From NCBI GenBank assembly GCA_015272215.1, contig JACYMD010000112.1, forward strand, positions 16,090 to 80,089: a DNA stretch of 64,000 bases, read 5' to 3'. Shown in pieces: positions 27,056 through 36,369 of the stretch; the stretch's first letter is position 1; each line of letters opens with the position of its first letter. Under the pieces are notes generated by a model, which did not search any database, was not told the origin of the DNA, and saw only the letters and a program-made list of their open reading frames with translations. The stretch comes from Rivularia sp. T60_A2020_040 (GTDB lineage Bacteria > Cyanobacteriota > Cyanobacteriia > Cyanobacteriales > Nostocaceae). The position numbers and the translations under genes are program-made.

Positions 27056-28412
27056 TTAATTGACTCTTTGCCATAACCGCTTAATTTCTCTAATTTCTTT
27101 TTGATTTGCTGCTGGTAATGTTTTTACTGATGGATTAATTTGCGCTCCGGGAATATTTTGATTCCAAGGACTATTAGGAACTGATTGCAAATTAATTTTA
27201 TTATTTGTCGGTCGAAAACCGTATTGTACGAATATTTTTTGTTGTTCTGGTTGAATTAGGAAATCAACAAACTTTTGCGCTGCATTTGCGGTTCCACTAT
27301 CAACATTTTGACGAACAATTGCAGCGGTGGCTACTGTTTCTACTGTGGGATTTAAGTAGTAAATTTGATAGGGTTGACCTTTATTTTTTCCAGATTGCTG
27401 CCAGCGATAAAGAGCAATACTTTCGTATACTGTTGCAACATCAGCGTCATTGGAACCGCGAGTAATAAACTCTTGCAGAAGAATATCGGTAGAACGCGGT
27501 GGTTGATAAACTGATTTTTTAACTGTACTAAATAGTGATGAAATAGCAGGGTTATTGTAATCAATATTATTGGCATTCAATTTTGACATTGCCCATAAAC
27601 TCAAGGTACCTTGACCGCTATTAGAACGAGTCGGATCTGTAATTACAAAATCGAAGCTACCCCAATTTTTTTGACCTCCTATAGTTTCCCAATTATTGGC
27701 TTTCATTGCTTGTTCTACTCGCTGCCAAGAAAAGGTATGGTTGCGGAGGACGCAAGGAATCATATTTGACATCTGGTTGAACACCAAATTCTGGGGTAAA
27801 TTTCGCACCTAATTCTACTCCCGGTACACCTGGTCTTAATCCTAATTCTGTAGCAATTTTTTGAGCTTGAGGAGTCTTTAAATATTCAATAACTTTTTGG
27901 GCAGCGGCTTTTTCATCTGCATTTACCCAAGTTGCACTAGGTAAAATTGCCCGCATATTTGATGTAAATGTAGTTTTGGGATAAATCGCCTCAAAACGAG
28001 TTTGACCAGGTTGTAAATTTGAATTGGCTTGAATTACTGATGATTCATAGACGGAACCGATAGAAGCCCAAAATGGACCGTTTTTCACCATGTCGCTAGC
28101 CAAAGCATTGGTAGATACTCCGTAACGAGTGACTTTACTTTGAATGCTCTGAATTTGAGTTTGGTATTGTTGTACCTCTGCTACTGTCAATTGTTCCAGT
28201 CTTTTCCCTGATACGCTGGCAAATTGCGCTACCAGTGTTTGTAAGCCGGAGTTGGAGCGAGTTGGTGCTGTATGAACTTAGTTAATCGGTAATTGCGGAC
28301 TAGTAGAATCAATTTCTTTATGGTTTTTTGCTGTTACTTGGGAATTGGGAATAGCTATATAACCGAGATTAAATATGCTGTAGTTGTAAGGACTAATAAA
28401 ACCGGCTTCCAT
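27056..28412 (-). pseudogene. Decayed tandem solute-binding-protein gene
   Basis: Minus-strand remnants of two homologous solute-binding halves. The upstream half (28412 to about 27760) reads MEAGFISPYNYSIFNLGYIA, meets a TAA at 28278-28280, then continues in the same frame with TRSNSGLQTLVAQFASVSG, VYESSVIQ and YLKTPQAQKIATELGLRPG. Near 27750 the frame shifts; the second half (to 27056) has TRSNSGQGTLSLWAMSKL, VYESIALYRW and FLIQPEQQKIFVQYGFRP. The repeated TRSNSG, VYES and TP/QPxxQKI motifs show that the halves are paralogous. There is no signal peptide, so the 5' part is missing as well. One stop plus one frameshift plus truncation makes a pseudogene much likelier than a sequencing artefact. 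Confidence 0.85.
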
Positions 28413-28654
28413 GCACCTGACTACTGTTAACTGTTAACTGATTACTTGAGACGCTTGAATAAATTAATTTGAAAGAAGATTTAAAATAATATAGATTTTG
28501 ATTTTTGCAAATATTATAGATAATTTTTTGTGAGGAAAGTTAAAAAAATACTTAAGTCTTTCGTAAAATTCAGCAAATGTCCTGATAAATCAATAGGAGA
28601 GATTATTAAGTTCAAATCATCTTTTCTCATACTTTTATTGGAGTGATTAAATCA

Positions 28655-29134
28655 ATGAGAATTGTCACTTTTTTTGATAAGGTGAATAACTTGGATTTAC
28701 GGACTATTCAAAATAAGCTAATGTTTGAGTATGAATGGAGTGCCGAAAAAACCCAAGCAGTAATTAATCACTACAAATTGTTCTTGTATCTCAAGTCAAT
28801 TTATCCGGCTGCGGGATTAGTTCCTACTCAAGAAATTGATGCAGTTTGGCACGCTCATATGGAAGTTAATCTACTCAAGTATATTCAAGATTGTGATTAT
28901 TTATTTGGTTATCTCTTAAATCATTGTTCTGCGGTTGATAAGGAAACAAATCCAGAAATACATCAAACTCACAAACAAGCTTTTAACACTACTAAAGCTT
29001 TGTTTGAAAATACATTCGGAGTAGGAGTTTTGGAAAACACATCAATTCATGCTGCGGCTTGCGCTGATTTACCCATTAATACAAACCCTGCCGCTTGTGC
29101 TGATTTACCGATTATTCCAATTGGTAATTGGTAA
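28655..29134 (+). CDS. Glycine-rich-domain-protein-like (GRDP/DUF1399-like) protein
   Basis: 159 residues from the ATG at 28655, with GGAG 11 nt upstream; a GTG at 28643 is an alternative. The N-terminal domain contains HYKLFLYLKSIYPAAGLVPTQEIDAVWHAHM, the DxxWHxHM motif typical of GRDP-like proteins of plants and bacteria, and CDYLFGYLLNHCSAVDKETNPE. The C-terminal tail has an imperfect duplicate, AACADLPINTNP and AACADLPIIPIG. The last residues and stop codon run into a GGTAATT tandem repeat tract, which may have reshaped the C-terminus. Function unknown. Confidence 0.7.
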   Translation: MRIVTFFDKVNNLDLRTIQNKLMFEYEWSAEKTQAVINHYKLFLYLKSIYPAAGLVPTQEIDAVWHAHMEVNLLKYIQDCDYLFGYLLNHCSAVDKETNPEIHQTHKQAFNTTKALFENTFGVGVLENTSIHAAACADLPINTNPAACADLPIIPIGNW

Positions 29135-29177
29135 TGGGTAATTGGTAATTGGTAATTGGTAATTGGTAATGGGTAAT
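29122..29177. repeat. GGTAATT/GGTAATG heptamer tandem repeat overlapping a gene end
   Basis: About seven heptamer units (GGTAATT, GGTAATG, GGTAATT...) that start within the last codons of the preceding gene and include its stop codon. Confidence 0.85.
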
Positions 29178-29207
29178 TCAATCCGTGAAATCCGTGTTCA
29201 GGAATTT

Positions 29208-31511
29208 TCAATTATCAAGTAAAGCATACATTTCTTCGGCTTCTACACTCATTTTTAACCCTTCAAAACTTTCTGCTGCTTCTTTTGCTAAATTATAGGC
29301 TGTAAATTCATTTCCACAAGTTTTTTCTAATTTAGCAAATGTTGCTTTATGGAAAGCAATAATCCGCTTGTCTTTATGCTTTTCTGCCATTGGTAAACTA
29401 AATTCTAATAGTCTTCTTGTTTCTACTAAATCACCATTGAACAATGCAATATCTGCTAACCAATTAGTAATGGCTGCGGTTGCTTTCTGCCATTTTATTT
29501 GTTGTGCTTTCAATAATGCTTCCTCAAAGATTTTTTGTGCTTGCTGATAATTTTTTTCTCGATAAAATATCTGTCCTTGGTAATACAAAATCTGAACTTG
29601 CTGTTCCTCATATTCGGATTCACTAAGTTGAATTTTTTGCAAAAGCTGTTGTTTTACTGTCAACCATTCTTGTGCTTGCTGCAATTGTGCAAGATGAACG
29701 TGTAAAATCACCATGTTTGCAGCTAACTCTAACTGAAAATTTACCGTTTGATGTTGACGTAAATCCCAAGCTTCTTGTAATAATACTTGGGCTTCTTGTA
29801 AGTTCGCTATTTGACGCATTCTCACTAAAGTCCAAGCGCGATCGCACATTGCTTCTAAAGCTGTTACCAAATCCCCTGCTTGCTTTGCGGCTTCAATTAA
29901 CCAAGCACTCCATTCTAAACGCTCATCCCAATATCCACGGATATGAACGTATCCTTTAATGCGTTCCCATAAAATTTTCACTTCCGAATATCGACCTTGA
30001 GAAATGCACCATTCTAATACTGCTTGCAGATTTTCCCATTCTGGTTCTAAATATTCATAGCTCAAATGCCATTCTTTCGAGTCTTTATCCCCAAATGATT
30101 CGGAAAATTTTAGGTACCAGTTTATCCAACGCTTTTGTAATTGTTGTTCAAATTCGGCATTTTCAGCTAATTGAGCCCAAGCATATTCACGGGTTAAGGC
30201 TGTTAAACTATAACGTCCTTGCTGTTGATAAATCAAGGAAAGTTGCTGTAACTTTACCAATCCTTGAGATATGATAATTGGGTCTGGCTTTTCCAAAGCG
30301 ATACTAGTAATGGTTTCTTTGGTTACTGGTTTGACAAAAAGAGTCAGTGCCATTAACAGATAATAAGGAGGTGAATTTTTTAAGGGATTTACTGAAGTGG
30401 TAAAGCAAAAACGAGCAATATCGCCTTGAGGATGTTTAATTAATACCAATACATCGGCAAATAAGTAACCAGATGCCATCTGTCCGATAGCGTAAATCAT
30501 CGCTCCTGGTACTCCACTTACCGCTTCATAAAGTTGCTGTGATTCTGTAGTAGTTAAGTTAACTCCTTTTTCTTTGGCTTCATGTTGAATCAGTCGCAAA
30601 CCATGTTCTTGAGGTAAACAAGTCAGACGAATCGGCACAAATAATATTTGTTCACGAGTAGTAATAATTACTTTAACTGTTGGTGGTAAGTCGTAGAGGA
30701 AGGACAAAACTTCTTGTTTGTCTTCAATGGTTTCTAAATTATCAATAATTAATAAAGTTTTAATTTCTGAGAGCTTGTCACGAATTACCTCGATTTGTTC
30801 TTGCAAAGATATATGATTAATTTCTGAGAACTCTAAAATACGAGCAATTTCTCGACAGATATCCCGTAAAGTCCGCTGATAAACTAATCGGGGTAAAAAT
30901 CCCATGGAAGTCAGATGATTTTGTTTGGCGGAGGTAAAAATTATCGCTTCAAAGTCAGGCAAATTGAAGATATGTTTAGGTGATTTTTTTTGTAAACAAC
31001 GGTAAGCGACTTCTACGACTAAAGTAGTTTTACCTACTCCACCAATCCCATCTACACTAATTAAATGAGCCGAATGTCCGTAATCTAACAGTTCCATCAA
31101 GCGGGCAATTTCGCGATCGCGTCCGATAAAAGTTCCATATTCCCGTGCTGGTAAGTTTTGCTTAATTTGAGATGGTGGGCTTTCTACTAAATCAAAATTT
31201 ACAGTTTCCGGTTGCTGTGTATTTTCCGATAAATTTTCGGAGTTATCTATTTTATTAGCTTTAAATTGCTCCCACTGGCTTGATAAAAAAATTCGTAAAC
31301 GATTCTCTTTACCTCGACTACTACCGCTAATATTGAACTTCTTGTAAACTTGACCCATTCTTTTCAAACAAGCATCCGGGGAAGTACTTAATTCGGAGGC
31401 TATTTCTTCGTAGCTTTGACCATTTCCCATCCGCATCAAAAAAACTTCCTCTTGCTCCTGAGAAAGTTCATGGTTGTGAGCCATTTCAGTCAAAAAATTA
31501 ATTGGGAACAT
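29208..31511 (-). CDS. STAND NTPase (NB-ARC-like) with N-terminal HTH and C-terminal TPR-like helices
   Basis: 767 residues. Residues about 15-60 form a sigma/LuxR-like helix-turn-helix (LSQEQEEVFLMRMGNGQSYEEIASELSTSPDACLKRM). A P-loop ATPase follows: GRDREIARLMELL sets the domain start, Walker A is GIGGVGKTT (155-163), Walker B KTLLIIDNLE, and a KVIITTRE sensor motif is present. A winged-helix region (about 370-440) and degenerate helical repeats of TPR character (about 540-760) close the protein. Such STAND proteins are ATP-dependent switches that oligomerise on binding a signal; here the output would be the HTH, i.e. transcription. It is monocistronic. Conflict or development roles are possible but unproven. 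Confidence 0.8.
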   Translation of the reverse strand: MFPINFLTEMAHNHELSQEQEEVFLMRMGNGQSYEEIASELSTSPDACLKRMGQVYKKFNISGSSRGKENRLRIFLSSQWEQFKANKIDNSENLSENTQQPETVNFDLVESPPSQIKQNLPAREYGTFIGRDREIARLMELLDYGHSAHLISVDGIGGVGKTTLVVEVAYRCLQKKSPKHIFNLPDFEAIIFTSAKQNHLTSMGFLPRLVYQRTLRDICREIARILEFSEINHISLQEQIEVIRDKLSEIKTLLIIDNLETIEDKQEVLSFLYDLPPTVKVIITTREQILFVPIRLTCLPQEHGLRLIQHEAKEKGVNLTTTESQQLYEAVSGVPGAMIYAIGQMASGYLFADVLVLIKHPQGDIARFCFTTSVNPLKNSPPYYLLMALTLFVKPVTKETITSIALEKPDPIIISQGLVKLQQLSLIYQQQGRYSLTALTREYAWAQLAENAEFEQQLQKRWINWYLKFSESFGDKDSKEWHLSYEYLEPEWENLQAVLEWCISQGRYSEVKILWERIKGYVHIRGYWDERLEWSAWLIEAAKQAGDLVTALEAMCDRAWTLVRMRQIANLQEAQVLLQEAWDLRQHQTVNFQLELAANMVILHVHLAQLQQAQEWLTVKQQLLQKIQLSESEYEEQQVQILYYQGQIFYREKNYQQAQKIFEEALLKAQQIKWQKATAAITNWLADIALFNGDLVETRRLLEFSLPMAEKHKDKRIIAFHKATFAKLEKTCGNEFTAYNLAKEAAESFEGLKMSVEAEEMYALLDN

Positions 31512-31960
31512 TTTCGCTCAAAATTATGATAACTGAATATATTCTACCTTTTTATTTTCAGTTTATACGTTGTTCGGAGGTATTCGGAGTTTAAAGAAAT
31601 TATGAAGGTTCTAGATGATACATCGCCATCTAATCTTTATCGGTTATTATGCAAATAACAATAGAACTTAGAAATTAGCAAGTCTTTTGAAAAGCCTGTT
31701 TTCTATTGGAAAATGATGATTTTGAGTTCGGGATAGGTGATAGTTTCACGATTATTTTGTGATTCAAAATACAAATTATTAGGTGTGATATTTGAGGAAT
31801 CTTGCTTTTTGAGATTGTATTCTATGGTAGTTCAAGCATTTCCAACATTACTTGAATAGCCAAAATATACCGGATTTTTGTAAATAAAAAACGATTCGCT
31901 AAGACCTGAGAAATCGAGCGAATCGTTCAGCCAACCTAGTTTATAAGGATTGACATAACT
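31512..31960. promoter_or_regulatory. Divergent intergenic region with a hairpin before the RTX gene
   Basis: 449 bp. AACGATTCGCT (31890-31900) and AGCGAATCGTT (31917-31927) are perfect 11-bp inverted arms ending 33 bp before the RTX ATG. It could be a 5' UTR hairpin or an operator. Confidence 0.55.
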
Positions 31961-33382
31961 ATGATAATTAATGGTGGACCAAAAAGCGATAATTTGATTG
32001 GTACCAATGGTGCAGATTTTATCTTTGGTAAAGGTGGTAATGATACCCTCAAAGGTGGTAAGGGTAATGACAGCATCGAAGGTGGTAAGGGTAATGACCT
32101 ACTTGAGGGTGGTAAAGGTAGAGATATTCTCAAAGGTGGTCAAGGTCATGATACCTTAGATGGTGGTGAGGGTGATGACCTACTTGAAGGTGGTAAGGGT
32201 AATGACTTACTTGAGGGTGGTAAGGGTGATGATATCCTCAGAGGTGGAGAAGGTAAAGACACCTTAGATGGTGGAAAGGGTAACGATACCCTCGACGGTG
32301 GTAAGGGTAAAGATATTCTTAAAGGTAGTCAGGGTAATGATGTTCTAGATGGTGGTAAGGGTGACGATACAGCAGATTACAGTCACCTGAGCGAAGCGAT
32401 TACTCTCGAAGCTGTTGGTATCGTTAACAAAGGTAGTTTGGGTACAGATCAGATTCTAAATATCGAAACTATCATTGGTGCAAGCGGAAAGGCTAATACA
32501 ATAGATGGTTCCACTGGTACAAGTGGAGTGACATCTTTCGATGTTGATTTGTCACAAGATAGATTAACCGTTGAAAATATTCCTGGTTTGGGTGATGTAA
32601 CTTTCACTGTCAAAAACTTTGTCAATGTCACTGGTACCAGTCAAGATGACAGGATTATCGGCAATGCTGAAGATAATATCCTGATTGGTGGTGGTGGTAA
32701 CGACTTTTTTGGTGGAAGCGCTGGTAATGACATTATCAATGGTGACAATGGTGGTAATGATACCGTTGATTACACTGGTTTAGGACAAGCAATTACCCTT
32801 TTACCTACCGGAATTGTCGAAAAAGATGGTGGTTTAGGTACAGATGAACTTGTGAGAGTCGAGACAATTATCGGTGATGCAGGTTTCTCCAACACCATTG
32901 ATGCTTCGAGTGCAGGAAGCCCAGTTTCTATCAATGTAGATTTATCTGCACAAAGTTTACAGGTGAATAAGATTCCTGGAGTTGGTACTCTCAATCGTAC
33001 CGTTGTTAACTTTGTCAATGTCACTGGTACTGCTCAAAATGACAGGATTACTGGAAATGCTGAAGATAATATTATCAATGGTGTTGACGGACAAGACATC
33101 TTAACAGGAGGAGCCGGAAAAGATATATTTGTCTTAGGAGAAAACGGTAATGTTTTCTATAGCGATGCTGGTTTTCGTGACATTGTAAGCATAGAAGACT
33201 TTGTATCTGGTGAAGATAAAATTCAACTTACTGGTAGCCTGAGTGACTATTCCTTCTTCAATCTAGGCTCAACAAACTTGATTGCTTTAGATGATGGTGA
33301 TGGAATATTTAGTGGAATTGACGATATCATTGCATCTGTAAATGCTAGCTTTGATACTACTAGCGACTTTATATTTGCATAA
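31961..33382 (+). CDS. RTX (haemolysin-type calcium-binding) repeat protein
   Basis: 473 residues, no signal peptide. Residues about 18-140 are an uninterrupted run of GGxGxDxLx nonapeptides ([27 protein letters not shown] and similar) that form a calcium-filled beta-roll. Two copies of a roughly 110-residue unit follow, each with [34 protein letters not shown], a GTDxxxxxETIIG segment, FVNVTGT and GNAEDNI. The C-terminus ([25 protein letters not shown]) resembles the type I secretion-signal region of cyanobacterial RTX proteins. Exported and surface-associated by inference; no HlyB/D/TolC set is adjacent. Repeat-rich DNA means length may vary between strains. Confidence 0.9.
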   Translation: MIINGGPKSDNLIGTNGADFIFGKGGNDTLKGGKGNDSIEGGKGNDLLEGGKGRDILKGGQGHDTLDGGEGDDLLEGGKGNDLLEGGKGDDILRGGEGKDTLDGGKGNDTLDGGKGKDILKGSQGNDVLDGGKGDDTADYSHLSEAITLEAVGIVNKGSLGTDQILNIETIIGASGKANTIDGSTGTSGVTSFDVDLSQDRLTVENIPGLGDVTFTVKNFVNVTGTSQDDRIIGNAEDNILIGGGGNDFFGGSAGNDIINGDNGGNDTVDYTGLGQAITLLPTGIVEKDGGLGTDELVRVETIIGDAGFSNTIDASSAGSPVSINVDLSAQSLQVNKIPGVGTLNRTVVNFVNVTGTAQNDRITGNAEDNIINGVDGQDILTGGAGKDIFVLGENGNVFYSDAGFRDIVSIEDFVSGEDKIQLTGSLSDYSFFNLGSTNLIALDDGDGIFSGIDDIIASVNASFDTTSDFIFA

Positions 33383-33401
33383 TTCATTTAAATAACAATT
33401 A

Positions 33402-33463
33402 GAAGTCGGGTTTTTACGATTATTGTCTTTTCTGACAGATATTTTACCTAAAAACCCGACTTC
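33402..33463. repeat. GAAGTCGGGTTTTT inverted repeat, first of a tandem pair
   Basis: 14-bp arms at 33402-33415 and 33450-33463, directly after the RTX gene; 80 bp from an almost identical copy. Confidence 0.85.
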
Positions 33464-33481
33464 TTAACGAGACCACAATTA

Positions 33482-33543
33482 GAAGTCGGGTTTTTAGGAT
33501 TATTGTCTTTTCTCACAGATATTTTCGCTAAAAACCCGACTTC
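33482..33543. repeat. GAAGTCGGGTTTTT inverted repeat, second of a tandem pair
   Basis: Same arms and nearly the same loop (ATTATTGTCTTTTCTCACAG) as the copy at 33402, so the pair arose by local duplication. Confidence 0.85.
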
Positions 33544-33590
33544 TCACCCCCACGAGACGGCTATTTCTGATAGGGGGTAATAGTGTAAAT

Positions 33591-33642
33591 AGCACTAAGT
33601 CATGAGAACAAATATCTCGTGGCTTAGTGCTGTTTCTTTTTT
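33591..33642 (+). terminator. Strong intrinsic terminator
   Basis: AGCACTAAGTCATGAGA and TCTCGTGGCTTAGTGCT pair over 17 positions (two G-U) around a short loop, followed by TTTCTTTTTT. Confidence 0.85.
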
Positions 33643-33857
33643 AAGATTATTGTAATGAGCAGAGACTGATATTTATACTTAATTCAGAGTTATGCTGAAA
33701 TTTGTAATTTTACACACTTGCATCCGAAACAATACGGAGCTAAGATGTAAATTAAGGAGAGGCAAAAGGAGAGCTTCCGAGAATAACAACGGATAGCATC
33801 GTTTCTTTAACTCCGAAAATAATTAACAACAACCTTCATAATTTGACAGAGGTAATT

Positions 33858-34334
33858 ATGCAACACTTGATTAAGTCTGCTGCTAAAGTCTCCGCTGCAT
33901 CTGTAATTGCTTGTGCTATGGCTTTTATGGGAGCAACTTCTGCTAACGCTCAACCTAAAGGAATGCCTGAAGGCTATATTGGTGTTGGTTTAGGATTCAA
34001 CGATGCTAGTTCTGGTGTTGGTTTGAACGGGCGTATTTCTTTCCCAAGAGCTAAAGTTTCTTTGCGTGGCTCATTATATGGTGGTTGTGATGGTGATTGT
34101 GCCTTGTTTATACCCACGGTAACTTATGATTTGCCTGTAGCTAAAAATACTAATATTTACTTAGGTGCTGGCTATGCCACTGTTAGTACTTCAAATGGTG
34201 ATTATTTAGGGAGTGAGGGAGTGTTACAAGCTGGTGCTGAAACAGGATTAGGTAAAAAGTTTACTATTTATGGTGATGGAACCTTTGCTGAGGGTGGTAG
34301 CCTGTTCAAAGTTGGACTTGGTTATCGCTTGTAA
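33858..34334 (+). CDS. Small outer-membrane beta-barrel-like protein (copy 1)
   Basis: 158 residues from the ATG at 33858 (preceded by AGAGGT); a TTG at 33843 is less likely. Signal peptide of about 29 residues ends in TSANAQ. The rest alternates Gly/aromatic strands (YIGVGLGFN, VSLRGSLYGG, NTNIYLGAGYATV, KFTIYGDGTFA) and ends in KVGLGYRL, with a terminal pattern like that of outer-membrane barrels. Its neighbour at 34638 is a paralogue. Role unknown. Two Cys in GGCDGDCA are special to this copy. Confidence 0.75.
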   Translation: MQHLIKSAAKVSAASVIACAMAFMGATSANAQPKGMPEGYIGVGLGFNDASSGVGLNGRISFPRAKVSLRGSLYGGCDGDCALFIPTVTYDLPVAKNTNIYLGAGYATVSTSNGDYLGSEGVLQAGAETGLGKKFTIYGDGTFAEGGSLFKVGLGYRL

Positions 34335-34637
34335 GCTGTAACTAATAAACGAAATTATATTGAAGTTTGGGTGTTAAAAGATATTTCTTTTAACACCTTT
34401 ACGGTTTTTTGAAACAACTCTTTTGACAAAATATTCAAAATCTTGCTCGATTTTAGGAGTTAATCAGAGCCATAATATTTTTTGGGTATAAGTTATTTTC
34501 CATACCGACGTAAGAGGAATTACTGAGTTAAAGTTTTAGCATTCAGCATAAAAAACATTTGTGGCAAGGTATTGCCCAAATCTTTTTAATTCTGAATAAC
34601 TTTTAATTGTAGTCAGTATTTATACCTGAGCAATATT
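34335..34637. other. Spacer between the twin barrel genes
   Basis: 303 bp. A TTAAAAGATATTTCTTTTAACACC hairpin-like segment at 34373-34397 follows the first gene and may end or process the transcript. Nothing else is seen. Confidence 0.4.
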
Positions 34638-35114
34638 ATGCGACAGTTTCTCAAATCCGCTGTAAAAGTGTCTGCTTTATCCGCAATTGCTTGTGCTTTG
34701 AGTTTGGTTTCTACATTGTCTGCAAACGCTCAATCTCAAAAAGGCTTGGAAGGTAGTTACGTTGGTGGTAGTTTCCAAACTGGAAATGGATTAACTGGGC
34801 TTAACATTTACGGACGATATGACATCCGTCAATTACCAATCTCTGTGCGCGGAAGTGTAAATATATCAGATTTTTCTGGCGATACTTATACTGAATTTGC
34901 ACCAACAGTTACCTATGATTTACCTATCGCTAATAAAGCAAATGCTTATGCTGGGGCTGGTTTAGTTTTCGGTGAAGGTGATTCTACAGCGTTTCTGAAT
35001 GCTGGGGCAGAAACAGAAATCGTGACAAATGTAGTGGTTTTCGGTGATTTGAAAGTTCCTTTGGATAGTGGAGTCGATCCAATTTTCGGTATTGGGCTTG
35101 GCTATCGTTTCTAA
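34638..35114 (+). CDS. Small outer-membrane beta-barrel-like protein (copy 2)
   Basis: 158 residues, a tandem paralogue of the gene at 33858: the two share the N-terminus (LIKSAAKVSAASVIACAMAF versus FLKSAVKVSALSAIACALSL), the ANAQ cleavage site, PTVTYDLP, YLGAGY/YAGAGL, GAET and the ending GLGYR. This copy ends in Phe, the classic C-terminal residue recognised by the BAM machinery. It lacks the paired cysteines of copy 1. Probably exported and inserted in the outer membrane; ligand or pore activity unknown. Confidence 0.75.
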   Translation: MRQFLKSAVKVSALSAIACALSLVSTLSANAQSQKGLEGSYVGGSFQTGNGLTGLNIYGRYDIRQLPISVRGSVNISDFSGDTYTEFAPTVTYDLPIANKANAYAGAGLVFGEGDSTAFLNAGAETEIVTNVVVFGDLKVPLDSGVDPIFGIGLGYRF

Positions 35115-35350
35115 ATGGACTTTCAAGAGCAAGGCTATTAGTGTGTTCTAACAATCAAATAAGGTAAAGCATAAATAATTACGCGGAGAAGAGTTTCAAC
35201 TTTTCTCCGCGTTTTGAGTTTAGAGGAAGTTAAAGGAGTTTTTAGGAGCTTTTGTGAAATTAAAGAGCAAATGTGTTTTATATAGCTACGCACCGCGTTT
35301 TTACTGAGTTATAGTGTAAAATAAACAGAGTCTAAAAGAGGATGTAAGTA

Positions 35351-36016
35351 ATGTCGCCTAAAATATTGTTAATTGATAGTTACGAGATATTTCTGAGTGG
35401 CACAATCAAGTTATTACATTTTTGTTATCCAGATGCTGTAATTAATACTGCTACAACTGTAGAAAGTGCTTTACATCAAGTTGCGATGTTTCAACCAGAA
35501 TTAGTGATTACAGATATTTGCGTTGCACAAAATATTGGGGAAGCAGCTCGAATTAATCATGGGATACAACTACTTAAGAAGTTATTAATTAACTATCCTG
35601 AAATTAATATTCTCGTGCAAAGTAGTTATATCAATACTTTAGTAAGGATAAAATCAGAAATTGATCTTCATCCATCAGGATTTGTAGTTGCTGATAAATC
35701 ACTTCCATCTCAGGAAACATTAGATAGAGTCAATTGGGCTTTACAGAGATTGACTCATACAAAGGATATCAAAGGAATTAATTCTGAATTAGAGTTAAAA
35801 CCAGAATGGTTAAGGCTGCTTAATCTAGCATTTGAAGAAGGATTACAGGATAAAGCAATTGCTGCACATATTTGTGTGTCTGAGCGGATGGTACGTCACT
35901 ATTGGTATAAACTACAGGAAGTTTTAAATATTAATGTTGAAGAACTAAAACATCAAGGAAAAAATCTTCGAGTCATAACTCATATTCGAGCCAGAGAAGA
36001 AGGTTGGATTGATTAA
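35351..36016 (+). CDS. Response-regulator-like protein with C-terminal HTH
   Basis: 221 residues. Residues 1-125 look like a receiver domain: KILLIDSYEIF gives the acidic pocket, the phospho-acceptor is probably the Asp in VITDICV, and VVADKSLPS supplies the Lys. Residues about 148-215 are a LuxR-like HTH (LNLAFEEGLQDKAIAAHICVSERMVRHYWYKLQEVL). AGAGGA lies upstream of the ATG. No histidine kinase is adjacent. An insertion (VAQNIGEAARINHG) after the phospho-site is longer than in typical NarL-type regulators. Probably a DNA-binding regulator of unknown targets. Confidence 0.78.
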   Translation: MSPKILLIDSYEIFLSGTIKLLHFCYPDAVINTATTVESALHQVAMFQPELVITDICVAQNIGEAARINHGIQLLKKLLINYPEINILVQSSYINTLVRIKSEIDLHPSGFVVADKSLPSQETLDRVNWALQRLTHTKDIKGINSELELKPEWLRLLNLAFEEGLQDKAIAAHICVSERMVRHYWYKLQEVLNINVEELKHQGKNLRVITHIRAREEGWID

Positions 36017-36369
36017 TATTTCAGAAATTTTAGTGTTATTTATTTGGAGTAAATAGGTGAATATACTTGTGTAGTAAGGGAATAATAATATAACTCATTA
36101 GTAATTATAAAAATCATTTTGCTTAAATACTTACTGACTTGACAAGGGCTTGAGGATTTGGATAAGTTTCAGGATTTTAGTGAAATGCTATTACAGGTAT
36201 ACTGAGTTTCTCGAACAAATTTACCGATGAATTCTATCGATGAGTTTCGTATAAATTTTATCTGATGCCCATATATAAATAAAAATTCTATGAGTAAGTT
36301 GAAATAATCGTAGTGATTTGAATTGGTTTTGACTGTATTAAGATTTGTACTCAACCATTCGAGATAAAA
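36017..36369. other. AT-rich intergenic region, nothing recognised
   Basis: 353 bp between the regulator and the secreted hypothetical gene; it probably carries the latter's promoter. No gene or clear box. Confidence 0.35.

Noticed and set aside
27693..27808. Programmed frameshift joining the two solute-binding halves
   Set aside because: The upstream half also has an in-frame stop and no signal peptide, so decay explains the data better.
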